From the NCBI GenBank assembly GCA_907163345.1, contig CAJQUN010001252.1, positions 21,078 through 85,077 on the forward strand: DNA of 64,000 nucleotides. The letters run 5' to 3'. Origin of the DNA: Haberlea rhodopensis (taxonomy: Eukaryota; Streptophyta; Magnoliopsida; Lamiales; Gesneriaceae). A model generated the notes under the pieces. That model ran no database searches. It was not told the DNA's origin and was given only the letters and a program-made list of their open reading frames with translations. Position numbers and translations under genes: made by a program. Shown one piece after another: positions 11,070 through 22,419 of this stretch (position 1 is its first letter; each line of letters starts with the position of its first letter).

Positions 11070-12240
11070 TGTTAGGATCGGTCCGGAGTGTTTAGAGGGG
11101 GGGGGGGGGGGTGAATGAACACTCCTTACAAAATTAATCCCTTGTGATTTCTTTCTGATTAGTGAAAGAAATCTGTTACTTAATCAACTCTTTGAACAGA
11201 ACAGACCACGAATAAGTAAGTGCGGAAACGGTCTGCTCTTGTATAAGTAAGAACAGCTCGATGGCTAAGTGCAGAATGATAAGACACAGGATATGTTTCT
11301 GGAAGTTCGAAGGTGGTGTAATCCTTCTACGTCTCCCCTTCTTCCAATTAAGGAAGGTTTATACTAGAAGACTTTGATTTATACAATCCTGTTGTACAAA
11401 CCCGATTCAGGCTGGATTTACCTCACTACCAGTCTGAAACTCCTAGTCACTCAACCTGCTCAGACACACTCTGTCTGACAGTTACAATATGTTGCTCACT
11501 TCTATTTTTCAATACACAATGCGCACAGTGATCCTACAATGATCAAATGTTACAAAGTAATTGCGCTTAAATGAATAACTTCAGCTCGAAAGCTTCTGTA
11601 CTTTGTGAGCGTGTGCTGTTTAGCTTTCTTGTATATTTTTCAATTGATCAGCGTGAGTTGTAGAGTCCAGAGTCTTTTGCATCTGTTTGTTGCATCCTTT
11701 TATAGTTGAAGGTGGCAACGGCATTGTTTCCCTTAATGTGCAGCTATGACTCTTTTTAGACTCTGAGAAAGCTACAGTCTTCTTCTTCAGGATACTTGCC
11801 GTTCTGGTATATGCTTTCGGCGACTGTCAGGTAAGCTCTTCTTTGTCTTCTTACCTATTATGGCAATCTTCAGTCTTTGGTCCTTTGTAGCATTAATTGC
11901 AGCATTAAATGCTGCAATAAATATCCGTTGATGATTCGGACTGAGAAGCCATCCTTTATGTATCCTTGACTGCTCTGATCTGATAAAGGTTGAGATCGAT
12001 CTGAAGCATCGATCTTGTCATTCTGGAATCCATCGATCCGGTCTGATATGTACTATTCTTTATCAGTTTGCTCTGATATGTCCGATCGATCTGGTATGCC
12101 TAGTTTCCATCGATCCGGTCTGAAATGCTTTGCCATCTTGCTCTGCTGAGACCGATTGATCTGGTCAATCTGATTTCTATCGATCCGGTCTGAACTGTTT
12201 TGTCATCTTTAAAAACTCATCGATAAGGTCGGAACTAACA
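11070..12240 (-). repeat. Copia-2 5' LTR
   Basis: 1171 bp, same ends as the other copy. It directly precedes the PBS, so it should drive transcription toward lower coordinates. Confidence 0.96.
11696..11705 (-). promoter_or_regulatory. Putative TATA box of Copia-2
   Basis: CTATAAAAGG on the minus strand, about 630 bp upstream of the PBS. Initiation would be expected near 11665. Confidence 0.6.
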
Positions 12241-12245
12241 ACTAG

Positions 12246-12887
12246 AATAAACGAATAAGCTCGATATCTCATATCGACTCATTCGAGCATGGCCATGCAT
12301 TTTAGTTCTCACTTGATCAAGGGCCAAACACATCTCCTGTTATATAGGAGGGACAAATCCTATCTCGATCAGTCAACATCCCTCTACATAATTCATAGTG
12401 TATCCAATAGTCGCCTTTATAGTTTACCCTGTTACGGGTAACGTTTGACGATATCAAGATACATAACTCCTTATGTTGGGATCTCTGATGATCACAAGTC
12501 GTAAGGATTACATACATTATTATCACTATGAGAATTGCATATGACGATCATATAACTATCCATGTTGCATTCTCATGGTGGGTCTGTCCAGTACATCGTT
12601 CTCTAACATGTACCCATGTGTTGATTTGATATCTCATATCAATGAACAATTCATCAATCAACACATACTAGTCTCTACGTATTATCATTATCCCTATTCA
12701 TGATAATACTTGACTAGGGACATCTTTAAGAATAATACAATATTATTCTAAGGACATTAACATATATATTAATTCACATTGCACAGTTAAAAGAATAATA
12801 TATAATAATGAATTGCCATTCATAAAATCATAAACATTGTATGTCAAAACAATCATCTAATGACTTGTCTTAGGGCATATCCCAACA
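12246..12887 (-). repeat. Copia-1 3' LTR, part 2
   Basis: It continues the LTR after Copia-2. Its first 27 bases (12246-12272) match 19564-19590; the rest has no counterpart in the truncated 5' LTR. It ends CATATCCCAACA at 12887, and the polypurine tract CAAATGGGAGATT (minus) follows at 12888-12900. Confidence 0.9.
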
Positions 12888-12902
12888 AATCTCCCATTTG
12901 CA

Positions 12903-14678
12903 CTAAGACCACTCAGACATATACCTAATGCCTAGAGATCTAGTATGACGATCATGCTTCTGCTGTGACAGTGGCTTCGTCAATGGGTCAGATACATTAT
13001 CATCTATTGGTACTTTGCATATTTTAACATCTCCCCTTTCAACGATTTCTCGAATGAAATGAAAGCGCCGAAGTATGTGCTTGGATCTTTGGTGAGATCT
13101 AGGTTCCTTAGCCAATGCGATCGCTCCATTGTTGTCACAATAGAGTTCTATCGGATCTTTAATGCTAGGCACCACTCCAAGTTCAGAAATGAACTTCCTA
13201 ATCCAAACAGCTTCCCTTGCTGCATTCGAGGCAGCAATATACTCAGCTTCCGTTGTAGAGTCGGCTACTGTTTCTTGCTTTGAACTCTTCCAGCTCACAA
13301 CACCTCCATTTAGGCAATACACATATCCAGATTGCGATCGAAAATCATCTTTGTCAGTTTGGAAGCTTGCATCAGTGTAACCCATTACATTGAGCTCTTC
13401 CTCACCTCCATAAATCAAGAATGTATCCTTAGTCCTTCTCAAGTACTTCAGGATGTTCTTGACAGCTATCCAGTGACCTTCACCTGGATCAACTTGATAT
13501 CTGCTCGTCATGCTCAAAGCATACGATACATCGGGACGAGTACATATCATGGCATACATGATAGATCCAATAGCTGACGCATATGGAATCTTACTCATGC
13601 GTTGTCTCTCATCTGGTGTTGAAGGACACTGTTCCTTCGAGAGATAAATACCATGCGTCATAGGCACGAATCCTTTCTTTGATTCTTGCATGCTAAACCT
13701 TTTAAGCACTTTGTCTATGTATGTACTTTGACTTAGGCCGAGAAGTCTTCTTGATCTATCTCTATAGATCTTGATTCCTAATACATAGGTGGCTTCTCCC
13801 AAGTCTTTCATCGAAAAGCAATTCCCTAGCCAAATCTTTACAGATTGTAAGGCAGGGATATCATTCCCAATGAGAAGTATGTCATCTACATACAACACTA
13901 GGAAAATGATTACGCTCCCACTGACCTTCTTGTAGACACAAGGCTCATCTTCGTTTTTTGATAAAACCAAACTCTTTGATTGCATCATCAAAACGAAGAT
14001 TCCAACTCCGAGAAGCTTGCTTCAATCCATAAATGGATCGTTGTAGCTTGCATATCTTTCCAGCATCCTTTGGATCGACAAAACCCTCGGGCTGTGTCAT
14101 GTACACATCCTCGAGCAGATTTCCATTAAGGAAAGCTGTTTGACATCCATCTGCCAGATTTCATAATCATGAAATGCAGCTATTGCAAGTAAGATCCTTA
14201 TGGATTTAACCATGGCCACTGGTGAAAAGGTTTCATCATAGTCAATACCATGAATTTGTTTGAATCCTTTTGCAACCAGCCGACCTTTATAGGTTTGTAC
14301 ATTACCATCCATATCGGTCTTTTTCTTGAAAATCCATTTGCACTCTATGGGTCGTACCCCTTCAGGTGGATCAACCAAAGTCCATACTTGGTTTGCATAC
14401 ATGGATTTCATCTCAGATTTCATGGCCTCTTGCAATTTCTCAAAATCAGTGCCCATTATAGCTTGTTGATAAGATGACAGCTCATCCTCATCAATAAGTA
14501 GTAAGTCACCTTGTTGAGTCACAAGAAATCCATATCTCTGTGGCTCCCGGTGTTCTCTTACAGACCTAAGCTGGGCTTGTGTCTCTTGAGCAGGTACTTT
14601 TTTCCACAACAGCTTGTGGTGCCTGCTCTGTTTCCATCTCAATCTCAGGTTCAGTGTTTTCTTGTGGTTGAACTTCAC
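12903..14678 (-). pseudogene. Copia-1 pol, RT and RNase H part
   Basis: The segment 14678-14097 holds the RT start (WIFKKKTDMDGNVQTYKGRLVAKG, shown in part) and IWQMDVK, then loses frame by one base. The next frame, 13991-12903, has LYVDDILLIGND, the RNase H motifs MGYTDASF, STTEAEYIAAS and YCDNNGAIA, and a normal end. The frame break and loss of a start make it non-functional. Motifs are those of Tnt1-type plant Copia pol. Confidence 0.9.
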
Positions 14679-16030
14679 TAAGTTCTATTTTTCTCCCACT
14701 GGTTTTTCTAGAAATAAATTCTCTTTCAAGAAATACACCAGTCCGAGCAACAACTACTTTGTTCTCGGTGGGATAATAGAAATGATATCCTTTCGTTTCC
14801 TTAGGATACCCCACAAATAAACACTTATCAGATTTGGGTCCAAGTTTGTTAGTGGCGTGACGTCTAACGAAAGCCTCACAACCCCAAATCTTCATAAAAG
14901 ACATACTAGGACGCTTCCTAGTCCATATCTCATATGGTGTCTTTTCCACTGATTTAGATGGAACACGGTTCAGTAAGAAAATCGCTGTTTCTAGAGCGTG
15001 TCCCCAAAACGATATCGGAAGATCTGCATGACTCATCATTGATCTAACCATGTCTAACAAGGTTCGATTTCTCCTCTCGGATACACCATTCCATTGTGGA
15101 GTATACAGAGGAGTGAGTTGTGGGACTATCCCACACTCCTTTAGATAGTCATGAAACTCTTGGCTTAAGTATTCACCTCCTCGATCTGATCGAAGGATTT
15201 TGATACTTTTGCCAAGTTGGTTTTGTACTTCATTCTTGAAATCTTTGAACTTTTCAAAGGTTTCATGCTTATGCTTCATTAGGTACATATACCCATATCT
15301 ACTGAGGTCATCAGTAAATGTAACGAAGTATTGAAAACCACCTCTAGCTTGTGTTCTTATTGGTCCACATACATCACTATGTATTAGTCCCAATAAAACA
15401 TTTGCCCTTTCAACATGTCCCTTGAAAGGGGCTTTAGTCATCTTGCCCATTAAACAAGATTCGCATGTTTCATATGATTCAAAATCAAATGAATCTAATA
15501 CTCCATCCTTATGAAGTTTAGATATGCGGTTCTCGTTTATGTGGCACCAGCGACAATGCCAGAGATAAGTCGGATTACAATCATTATTTTTAATCCTTTT
15601 AGTATTTATGTTATAGATAGGCATATCAAGATTTAATAAATAAAGACCATTCACCATTTGTGCACTAGCATAAAACATATCATTTAAATAAATAGAACAA
15701 CAGTTGTCATTTATTATAAATGAAAACCCACACTTGTCTAAACAAGAAATAGAAATAATGTTTTTGGTAATGGATGGCACAAAATAACAGTCTTTTAAAA
15801 TCAATGATAAACCAGAAGGGCAAAGATAAATAATAATCTCCTATAGCTAATGCAGCAACTCTTGCTCCATTTCCAACTCGGAGATCAACTTCGCCTTTCG
15901 CCAACAATCTACTCTTTTTGAGGTCCTGCACATTTACACAAATGTGAGATCCACATCCAGTATCTAATACCCATGATGAAGAAGTAGATAAATTGACTTC
16001 TATAACAAAAATACCTGAAGTGGAAGTCAC
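14566..16030 (-). pseudogene. Copia-1 pol, protease and integrase part
   Basis: Protease motif WVLDTGCGSHIC (16030-15850) is followed after a frame change near 15800 by the GAG-pre-integrase zinc motif (WHCRWCHIN...CESCLMGKMTKAPF) and the integrase core (DDLSRYGYMYLM, RSDRGGEYLSQEF, PQWNGVSERRNRTLLD). The ordinary PQQNG motif is PQWNG here. It overlaps the RT frame in another phase at 14566-14678, where a frameshift must lie. Confidence 0.88.
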
Positions 16031-16075
16031 ACTTCCTTTCTTTAGATCCTCCAGATATACTTTGCAGTTTCTTTT

Positions 16076-16867
16076 TCAATGGCCGGTCTCACCGCAATGG
16101 AAACAGTTCCCTTCCTTCGCTATCCCTCCCTTTGGTTTCAGTGCAGATGACTTTGGCTTAGATTTAACAAAGACCTTCTTGTTCTTCTTGAAGTTCTTAG
16201 CTTTAGTCTTTCCTTTGTTCTTATTCACAATAAGAACATTTGTAGGTTTAGACTTCTTTGTATTTGCTTCAAAAGTTCTAAGCATGCCAAGTAACTGTGG
16301 TAGTGTCTTCTCAATTTCAATCATATTGTAATTTAAGACAAATTGACTGAAGCTTTCAGGCAATGATTGCAAGATCACGTCAGTGGCCAACTCTTGGTCC
16401 AAAGGAAAACCCAGCTTTTCCAGATTCTCAATATACCCAATCATCTTGAGTACATGAGTACCAACCAGATTTCCTTCCACCATTCTACACTGGAATAACG
16501 CCTTAGAGACGACATACCTCTCTTGTCTTGCTTGTTGTTGGTACAGTTGCTTAAGGTGCTCGATCATATCAAACGCCTCCATTTCCTCATGTTGCTTCTG
16601 AAGCTCAGAGTTCATGGTGGCAAGCATAAGGCACCCAACATCAAGTGCGTCACTTTGATGCTTCTTGTAAGCATCTTTATCGGCTCTTGTAGCCGTTAGG
16701 GGAGGTTCCTCAGCAGGTAAGGGTTCCTCTAGGACATATTGTTTCTTTTCTTGTTTGAGGACTATCCTCAAGTTCCTATGCCAGTCTAGGAAATTTGTCC
16801 CATTTAATTTGTCCTTCTCAAGGACCGATCGCAGTGATAAAGTGCTTGTTACGTTGTTAGTTGCCAT
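16076..16867 (-). pseudogene. Copia-1 gag, stopped inside the zinc knuckle
   Basis: ATG at 16867 (MATNNVTSTLSLRSVLEKDKL). It contains the Copia gag motifs LNGTNFLDWHRNLRIVLK and a Lys-rich tail. It ends at CFHCGETGH followed by TGA where the usual GHWKRNC needs TGG; the reading resumes KRNCKVYLEDLKKG in the same frame. A single TGG-to-TGA change therefore truncates gag-pol. Confidence 0.88.
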
Positions 16868-18685
16868 GGATATCTACAATATAAATATGCAAAATAAGTT
16901 TATGATTTAATCATTTAACATGGTCTTATATTAAATGATGCTCCCACTATATTGTTTAAAAAATATCAACCCTCAAAACCTTTAGTGGGCCAAGATCAAT
17001 ATTTCGCCTAATCTTGAGTTAGCTTTGGCTAATCGCCCAAGACTCGATTATTTAGGTAGATAACACTTTGTCAATTATATCACATATAATTCTTGGATAG
17101 TTGGACGAACAACGCTTTGTTCAATTCATCAAATGAATTATCATCCAACCCATGCCTCTAGGTTCCCAATCCTATTGAGATAACCTAGTTAAGTCGTACC
17201 CAATTTAAAGTATAACGGATATCACTTTTATCCTTTCGCGCCTTACTAAGATTGCCACGGTGCTTTGCTTTGGCAAACCCACACATGTACAATCGAAGTT
17301 TTTGACGAGTACTTTTAATTTTGGAAGGCATCTAAAACTTAATATTTTAGAGGGATTTATTGATCTCATGATTAGTTTGATAATTTAAAATATGTCCACT
17401 ACATATAGCTGTATACATATCTACATATATGTGTAATACAATTATCAATCTAAAGCATAAGATAAATCATGCATCAACATACATAATTAAAACGTGACAT
17501 GGTTATAACCCCTACTAGCGATTTTCTCAAGCCCTCCTAAGAGTCAACCTAAGGTAACTTCACAAGCACCTTCCTTTGGCTCCAATTTGTGAATGGCCTC
17601 CTCATCCCGACACGATGATCCATCTTCATTGATCACCATCAACAATTAAACTATACTATTTACAAGATATAGAATTCCTCGATTAACATTCGAGGGGAAC
17701 ATAGGGGAGGGATAACATTTAGAATAAAATAGAAAAGGCACGACACGCAGGTCGTATTATAAATTACAAACATTCACAAATCATATCTAATAGGTCAAAG
17801 GGCTATAACCATGCACCATGCTCAAACAACACATAAAACATGCTTTAACACTTAATTAATTAAATTCTAAACAATTTAAAATTTAATTCTAATTAAAACT
17901 GTAAAATATTTTTTGAAAAATTATCGTACGCTCGGGACATCACATGTCAAGGAAACTTAGCCCAAAACCACGGCCCAAGCTCGAGGGTCCGAGACCCTAA
18001 CACCTTTGGACGGTGGCGGCTGTGAGCCAATCTTGGCTGCTAGGGTTCGAAACCCTAGCCGTCACGAGCCACCATGGTTCGAAACCTTTGTTATAGTTCT
18101 CGGCCTTTCATGCACAATTCATGACGTTGGCGTCTTGACCATCTCGAGCCAATGAGTTCGAAAACCCTAGCCCCCATGTGGCCCTAGCCGTCACCCATCA
18201 TTTATCGTGATTCAAGTGCCGCTAATACAAATTTTCGAGCCAAGAGAAGGGTTCTAAACCCTAGCCAAAGGGCGACGATGGCCGAGCCCATGCACGGCTA
18301 CTAGGGTTCGAAACCCTAGCCGTCATGAGCTAGCCGTCACGAGCCATTGGGTTCTAAACCCTAATCAAGTTTCGACACTGCCATGCACAATTATTAGCCA
18401 CAACGACTAAACCATCTCGAGCCAAGGGTTCGAAAACCCTAGCCCTCATGTGGCAGCCGTGTGTCATTTGTGTGGTGGTGGTCGAACCATCTCATGCTTT
18501 GGGCTCGGTTTTGCGCCTTCATGTATCGTATACAACAAACATCAATTATATCAAATATAATTTCATGATAATTTCACAAACTTAATATTAACATATCATA
18601 TATGTTCATACAGTTTTAAATAGCATGCAATATTAATCTAAATATGATTAAACTATTTAACCACATAAATCCAATATGAGCCTTG
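16868..18685 (-). other. Copia-1 long untranslated leader
   Basis: About 1.8 kb between gag and the PBS with no convincing ORF. From about 17940 to 18500 it repeats phrases built on AAACCCTAGCCGTCA and TTCGAAAACCCTAG, including two copies of the near-palindrome CTAGGGTTCGAAACCCTAG. The rest is AT-rich. Confidence 0.65.
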
Positions 18686-18703
18686 AACCTGGCTCTGATA
18701 CCA
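18686..18703 (-). promoter_or_regulatory. Copia-1 primer-binding site
   Basis: TGGTATCAGAGCCAGGTT on the minus strand, one base from the 5' LTR; initiator tRNA-Met type. Confidence 0.88.
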
Positions 18704-18704
18704 C

Positions 18705-19590
18705 TATTAGTAATCCATAAAGCATACAACGCAGCGGAATTTAAAATTTGGATTACTAGACACCGGATCTATACATAGGGATTCATATCGAATGAAGGTT
18801 TTACAAAAGTCTCACCCTTGTAGCGTGTTTGAGCAGATTCCACGGTGCAGCTCCACGTCCAACGATCCTTCGAGCCACTAGCAAAACTTAGCAAGTTTTG
18901 CCTCAACGGTATCCACACGATCAAATCGGACGAAGGAATAGTCTAAGAACAAGTTGCTAGACTCGTTCTTAAACCGGAACAAGAAACAATCTCGATTCAC
19001 AATCGAGAATGATGGCACAAATCAACAAGTTTCTCTTCGGCTATCTTGAACAAAACCGAGAGCACCTTGGAGATGAAGGAGGCGGCCGTGTGTCTTGTTT
19101 GGGTGGAATGAATGACAATTAATTGTCTTACAATTAATTATACCATGTTATTAAAAGGGCTTAATTAAGTTCAAGACTTTCTCAAAGTCTTATGGGCCCA
19201 AACACATGATTTAATTAAAACCTTTTAATCACTTAATTAAGACTCTTCTTAATTAATTAATTCATCCAATGAATTTAATTTCCCTTCTCGATTTAATCTT
19301 TTGTGCGACACGATAGGATCTTGTAATGTTGGCAGTGACATAAAATCTTATTTTACGTTACAAGCAAGGAGCGATGTCTAGCAACACATCGAGGCTACCC
19401 AAATTACAAGAATGTCAATGACTCGACATAACCTTTAGAACTTGTGATAATATTAACCATGTAACTTAATCCCTTTGTCCTTTGTGTTTAGATTGAACAC
19501 GAGTCATGGAATAGTCATACTCGTATATTCAATCTTTATTTCTTGATCCCCAAGTAGAACTAGAATAAACGAATAAGCTCGATATCTCAT
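18705..19590 (-). repeat. Copia-1 5' LTR, truncated
   Basis: It matches 715-1574 and 12246-12272, then stops abruptly at GATATCTCAT. The outer 615 bp, including the U3 start, are missing, so this LTR cannot be a normal promoter. Confidence 0.92.
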
Positions 19591-19907
19591 AATGCACTCC
19601 CACAATTACCATGGTGTATAAAACATCTCAACAAGATATTTAAAGCATTATACCAAAATGCACCAAAATACCAATTAGATACATGTTTCACCAAATAATT
19701 ATCCACCATCACATTTAACCATTAAAACACCCAATTACCCAACATGCATAAATGCACCCTGAAATGCTCTACCGGGTCACGCTTACCCTGTGACTAAGCA
19801 TTTCACTAAGATAATTAACGCCAACACATATATTAATTATCACCGTTAATAATCACATGAACATAATTACTGACCAAATTACAATTAATTATTTCGGGGA
19901 TATCACA
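19591..19907 (-). repeat. Gypsy-1 3' LTR, last segment
   Basis: It matches 26438-26757 and ends GGGGATATCACA. The LTR part equivalent to 25650-26437 is absent from this copy. The polypurine tract AGTAGGGGAGTAT (minus) adjoins at 19908-19920. Confidence 0.92.
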
Positions 19908-20032
19908 ATACTCCCCTACTTATAAGATTTCGTCCTCGAAATCGCATGCACTTACCCCAAAATGAAACTAAACATAAATAACATACCAGGAAATAGTTCC
20001 GGGTAGTGCTGCACCATATGCCGCTCCGTCTC

Positions 20033-22419
20033 TCACGTAGCCTCCTCGACACCCCTGCGATCCCACTGAACCTTGATCATAGGTATCACTTTGTTCCGAA
20101 GCCTGCGGTCTGCTCGATCCAGAATTTTAACAGGCCGTTCCATATAAGATACATCGGATTCTAACTGAACCTCGGAAGGTTGCAACACAAGAGATGGATC
20201 CGGCTCATACTTCCGCAACATAGACACATGGAACACATCATGTATACCAGACAAAGAAGATGGCAAGGCCAGTCCGTAAGCTAAGGTGCCAACGCGCTGC
20301 AAAATCTCGTACGGTCCAACATACCTCGGAGATAGTTTTCCGCGCATCCCAAATCGCACAACACATCTGAAAGGCGAGATCTTCAAGAAGACCTTATCTC
20401 CCAACTGAAACTCCAACGGTCTCCGCCGTTTATTCGCATAAGCTGCCTGTCTGTCCTGGGCTGCTTTCGTTTTCTGCCTTATCATCTTTATCTTCTCTTC
20501 CATTTCTCGAACCAGTTCCGGTCCTCCGACCGATTTACGGTCCAAGTCATCCCAACACAAGGATGATCTACACCGTCTGCCATAAAGGGCCTCAAAAGGA
20601 GCCATCTGAATGCTTGCCTGGTAGCTATTATTATAAGAGAACTCTACCAAGGCCACTGAATCCTGCCAAGAAACATCGAACTCCAATACACAAGCCCTCA
20701 ACATGTCCTCGAGCGTTTGGATAGTACGCTCGGTCTGGCCATCCGTCTAAGGATGATATGCAGTGCTCAATCTAACTTCAGTCCCCAAGGCTGACTGCAG
20801 ACCCTCCCAAAAATGAGACGTGAATCGAGGGTCTCGATCCGATACTATGGAAATGTGGATTCCATGCAATCTTACCACATCTCGAATATACAACTGCGCC
20901 ATCCTCAAATAGGTGAAGGTCATGCTATATGGAATGGAGTGAGCCACTTTGGTCAATCTGTCCACAATCACCCAAATGGCATCAAAACCCGAGGCACTCC
21001 TCGGCAAGTGGGTCACGAAGTCCATGGAAATGTGTTCCCACTTTCACTTTGGTATCTCCAAGCTTCTCAACTCGCGGCCAGGTCTCTGCCTCTCTGCCTT
21101 GACCTGCTGGCAGATCAAGCACCTCTTAACAAAGGCGACGACATCACACTTCATTCTTTTCCACCAAAACTGATCACGTAGGTCCTAGTACATCTTCTTC
21201 CCGCCTGGGTGGATACTAAGTCTGCTACTATGAGCTCACTCCAAGATCCCTCTACGCAACTCCGGCGTACTCGGAACCACCCAACGGTCACCCAATCTCA
21301 AGGATCCGTCCTCGGCCACTATGAACTTCGATGGCTGACCAAGATGTAATAAAGATAACCATCTCTGAATTTCATCATTTGACTTCGAAGCTCTCCTGAT
21401 GTTCTCGTAGATATCTGGCTCAGCTAACAAGGTCGATACATACACAGGTGATGTATCTATGTCGAAATCATAGCCCAGATGGAAATAGGAAGTCATCATG
21501 GCTGACAAATGGATGACGTCCTCAACAGTACTCCTCACTTTCCGGCTCAAAGCGTCTGCTGTCAAGTTAGCTTTTCCGGGATGGTATTCGATCTCACAAT
21601 CATAGTCTTTGAGTAAGTTCATCCACCTTCTCTGCCTCATGTTCAGCTCTGCCTGAGTGAATAAGAACTTCAGGCTCTTATGGTCCGTATAAATGGTGAA
21701 CGACGTACCATACAAATAATGTCTCCAAATCTTCAGGGCGAAGATGATAGCCGCCAATTCCAAGTCATGGACTGGGTATCTAGTCTCATGCGGCTTCAAT
21801 TGCCTCGATGCATAAGCTACCACATGCTTATCTTGCATCAATACACACCCAAGGCCCTGAAGCGATGCATCAGTATAAAGGACAAACCTAGCGTTCTCCG
21901 AAGAAATCACCAACACAGGCGTCGTCGTCAACCAGTGTTTCAACTCCTGGAAGCTCTACTCACAAGCTTCTGACCAAAAGAATGGTACTCCCTTCTGGGT
22001 CAACTGTGTCAAGTTGTCAACGGCTTGGCGATCTTTGAAAATCCTTCGACGAAGCGTCGATAATAACCGGCCAAACCAAGGAAGCTCCGTATCTCGGGCA
22101 CAGAAGTGGGTGCAGCCCACTCCATCACAGCCTCAATCTTCCTGGGATCCACCGATATCCCACTGCTAGATATGACGTGTCCCAGAAATACTACGCTGCT
22201 CAACCAAAATTCACACTTGCTGAGCTTGGCATACAACTGATGATCTCTGAGAATCTGGAGTACTATCCTCAAGTGTTTCGCATGCTCTTCCTCATTCCGA
22301 GAATAGATAAGTATGTCGTCAATAAATACAATGACGAACTGATCAAGATATGGCTGAAACACTCTGTTCATCAAGCTCATAAAGACCGCTGGGACATTCG
22401 TCACACCGAACGGCATCAT
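20033..22419 (-). pseudogene. Gypsy-1 pol: RT end, RNase H, integrase, chromodomain-like tail
   Basis: RT resumes at 22419 after a one-base frameshift (expected YGHYEFLMMPFG), with catalytic FIDDILIYSRN. RNase H (21943-21236) has LYTDASLQGLGCVLMQ and the ADALSRK end. A zinc H2C2 region and integrase follow (VIVDRLTKVAHSIP, VSDRDPRF), then MAPFEALYGRRCRS, an SH3-like GDKVFLKISPF and a chromodomain-like RPVKILDRADRRLRNK that stops at VEEAT. Stops sit where the family has W or Q: a TAG near 21957, a TAG near 20747 (AYHP then TDGQTE) and a TGA at the C-terminal VEEATW. Confidence 0.9.

Larger units (their letters stand above)
1575..12240 (-). mobile_element. Copia-2: young Sirevirus-like Copia with a third ORF
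   Basis: LTRs are 1575-2743 and 11070-12240, both TG...CA, flanked by the duplicated 5-mer ACTAG. Between the LTRs I see one substitution (2223 versus 11721), one single-base indel near the inner end and a different G-run length (12 versus 15), so insertion was very recent. On the minus strand the order is 5' LTR, PBS to initiator tRNA-Met, gag, pol (PR-INT-RT-RNase H), then an 816-codon ORF next to a polypurine tract and the 3' LTR. A large gag with a coiled-coil tail and an extra ORF in the env-like position fit the Sirevirus (SIRE/Maximus) lineage. Total length is 10,666 bp. A gag frameshift and a gag/pol frame change make this copy probably non-autonomous. Confidence 0.93.
715..19590 (-). 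mobile_element. Copia-1: Ty1/Copia element inserted in the Gypsy-1 LTR
   Basis: The 3' LTR is 715-1574 plus 12246-12887, split by Copia-2 (about 1.5 kb when joined). The 5' LTR, 18705-19590, has lost its outer 615 bp. Between them, on the minus strand, are a primer-binding site (18686-18703), a 1.8-kb leader, gag (16076-16867) and a broken pol (12903-16030) in the Copia order PR-INT-RT-RNase H. The LTR copies differ at about 1.5% by eye. The LTR end TGTTGGGATATGCCC is typical of a common plant Copia group. The right-hand target duplication is lost in the deletion at 19590/19591. Confidence 0.92.
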
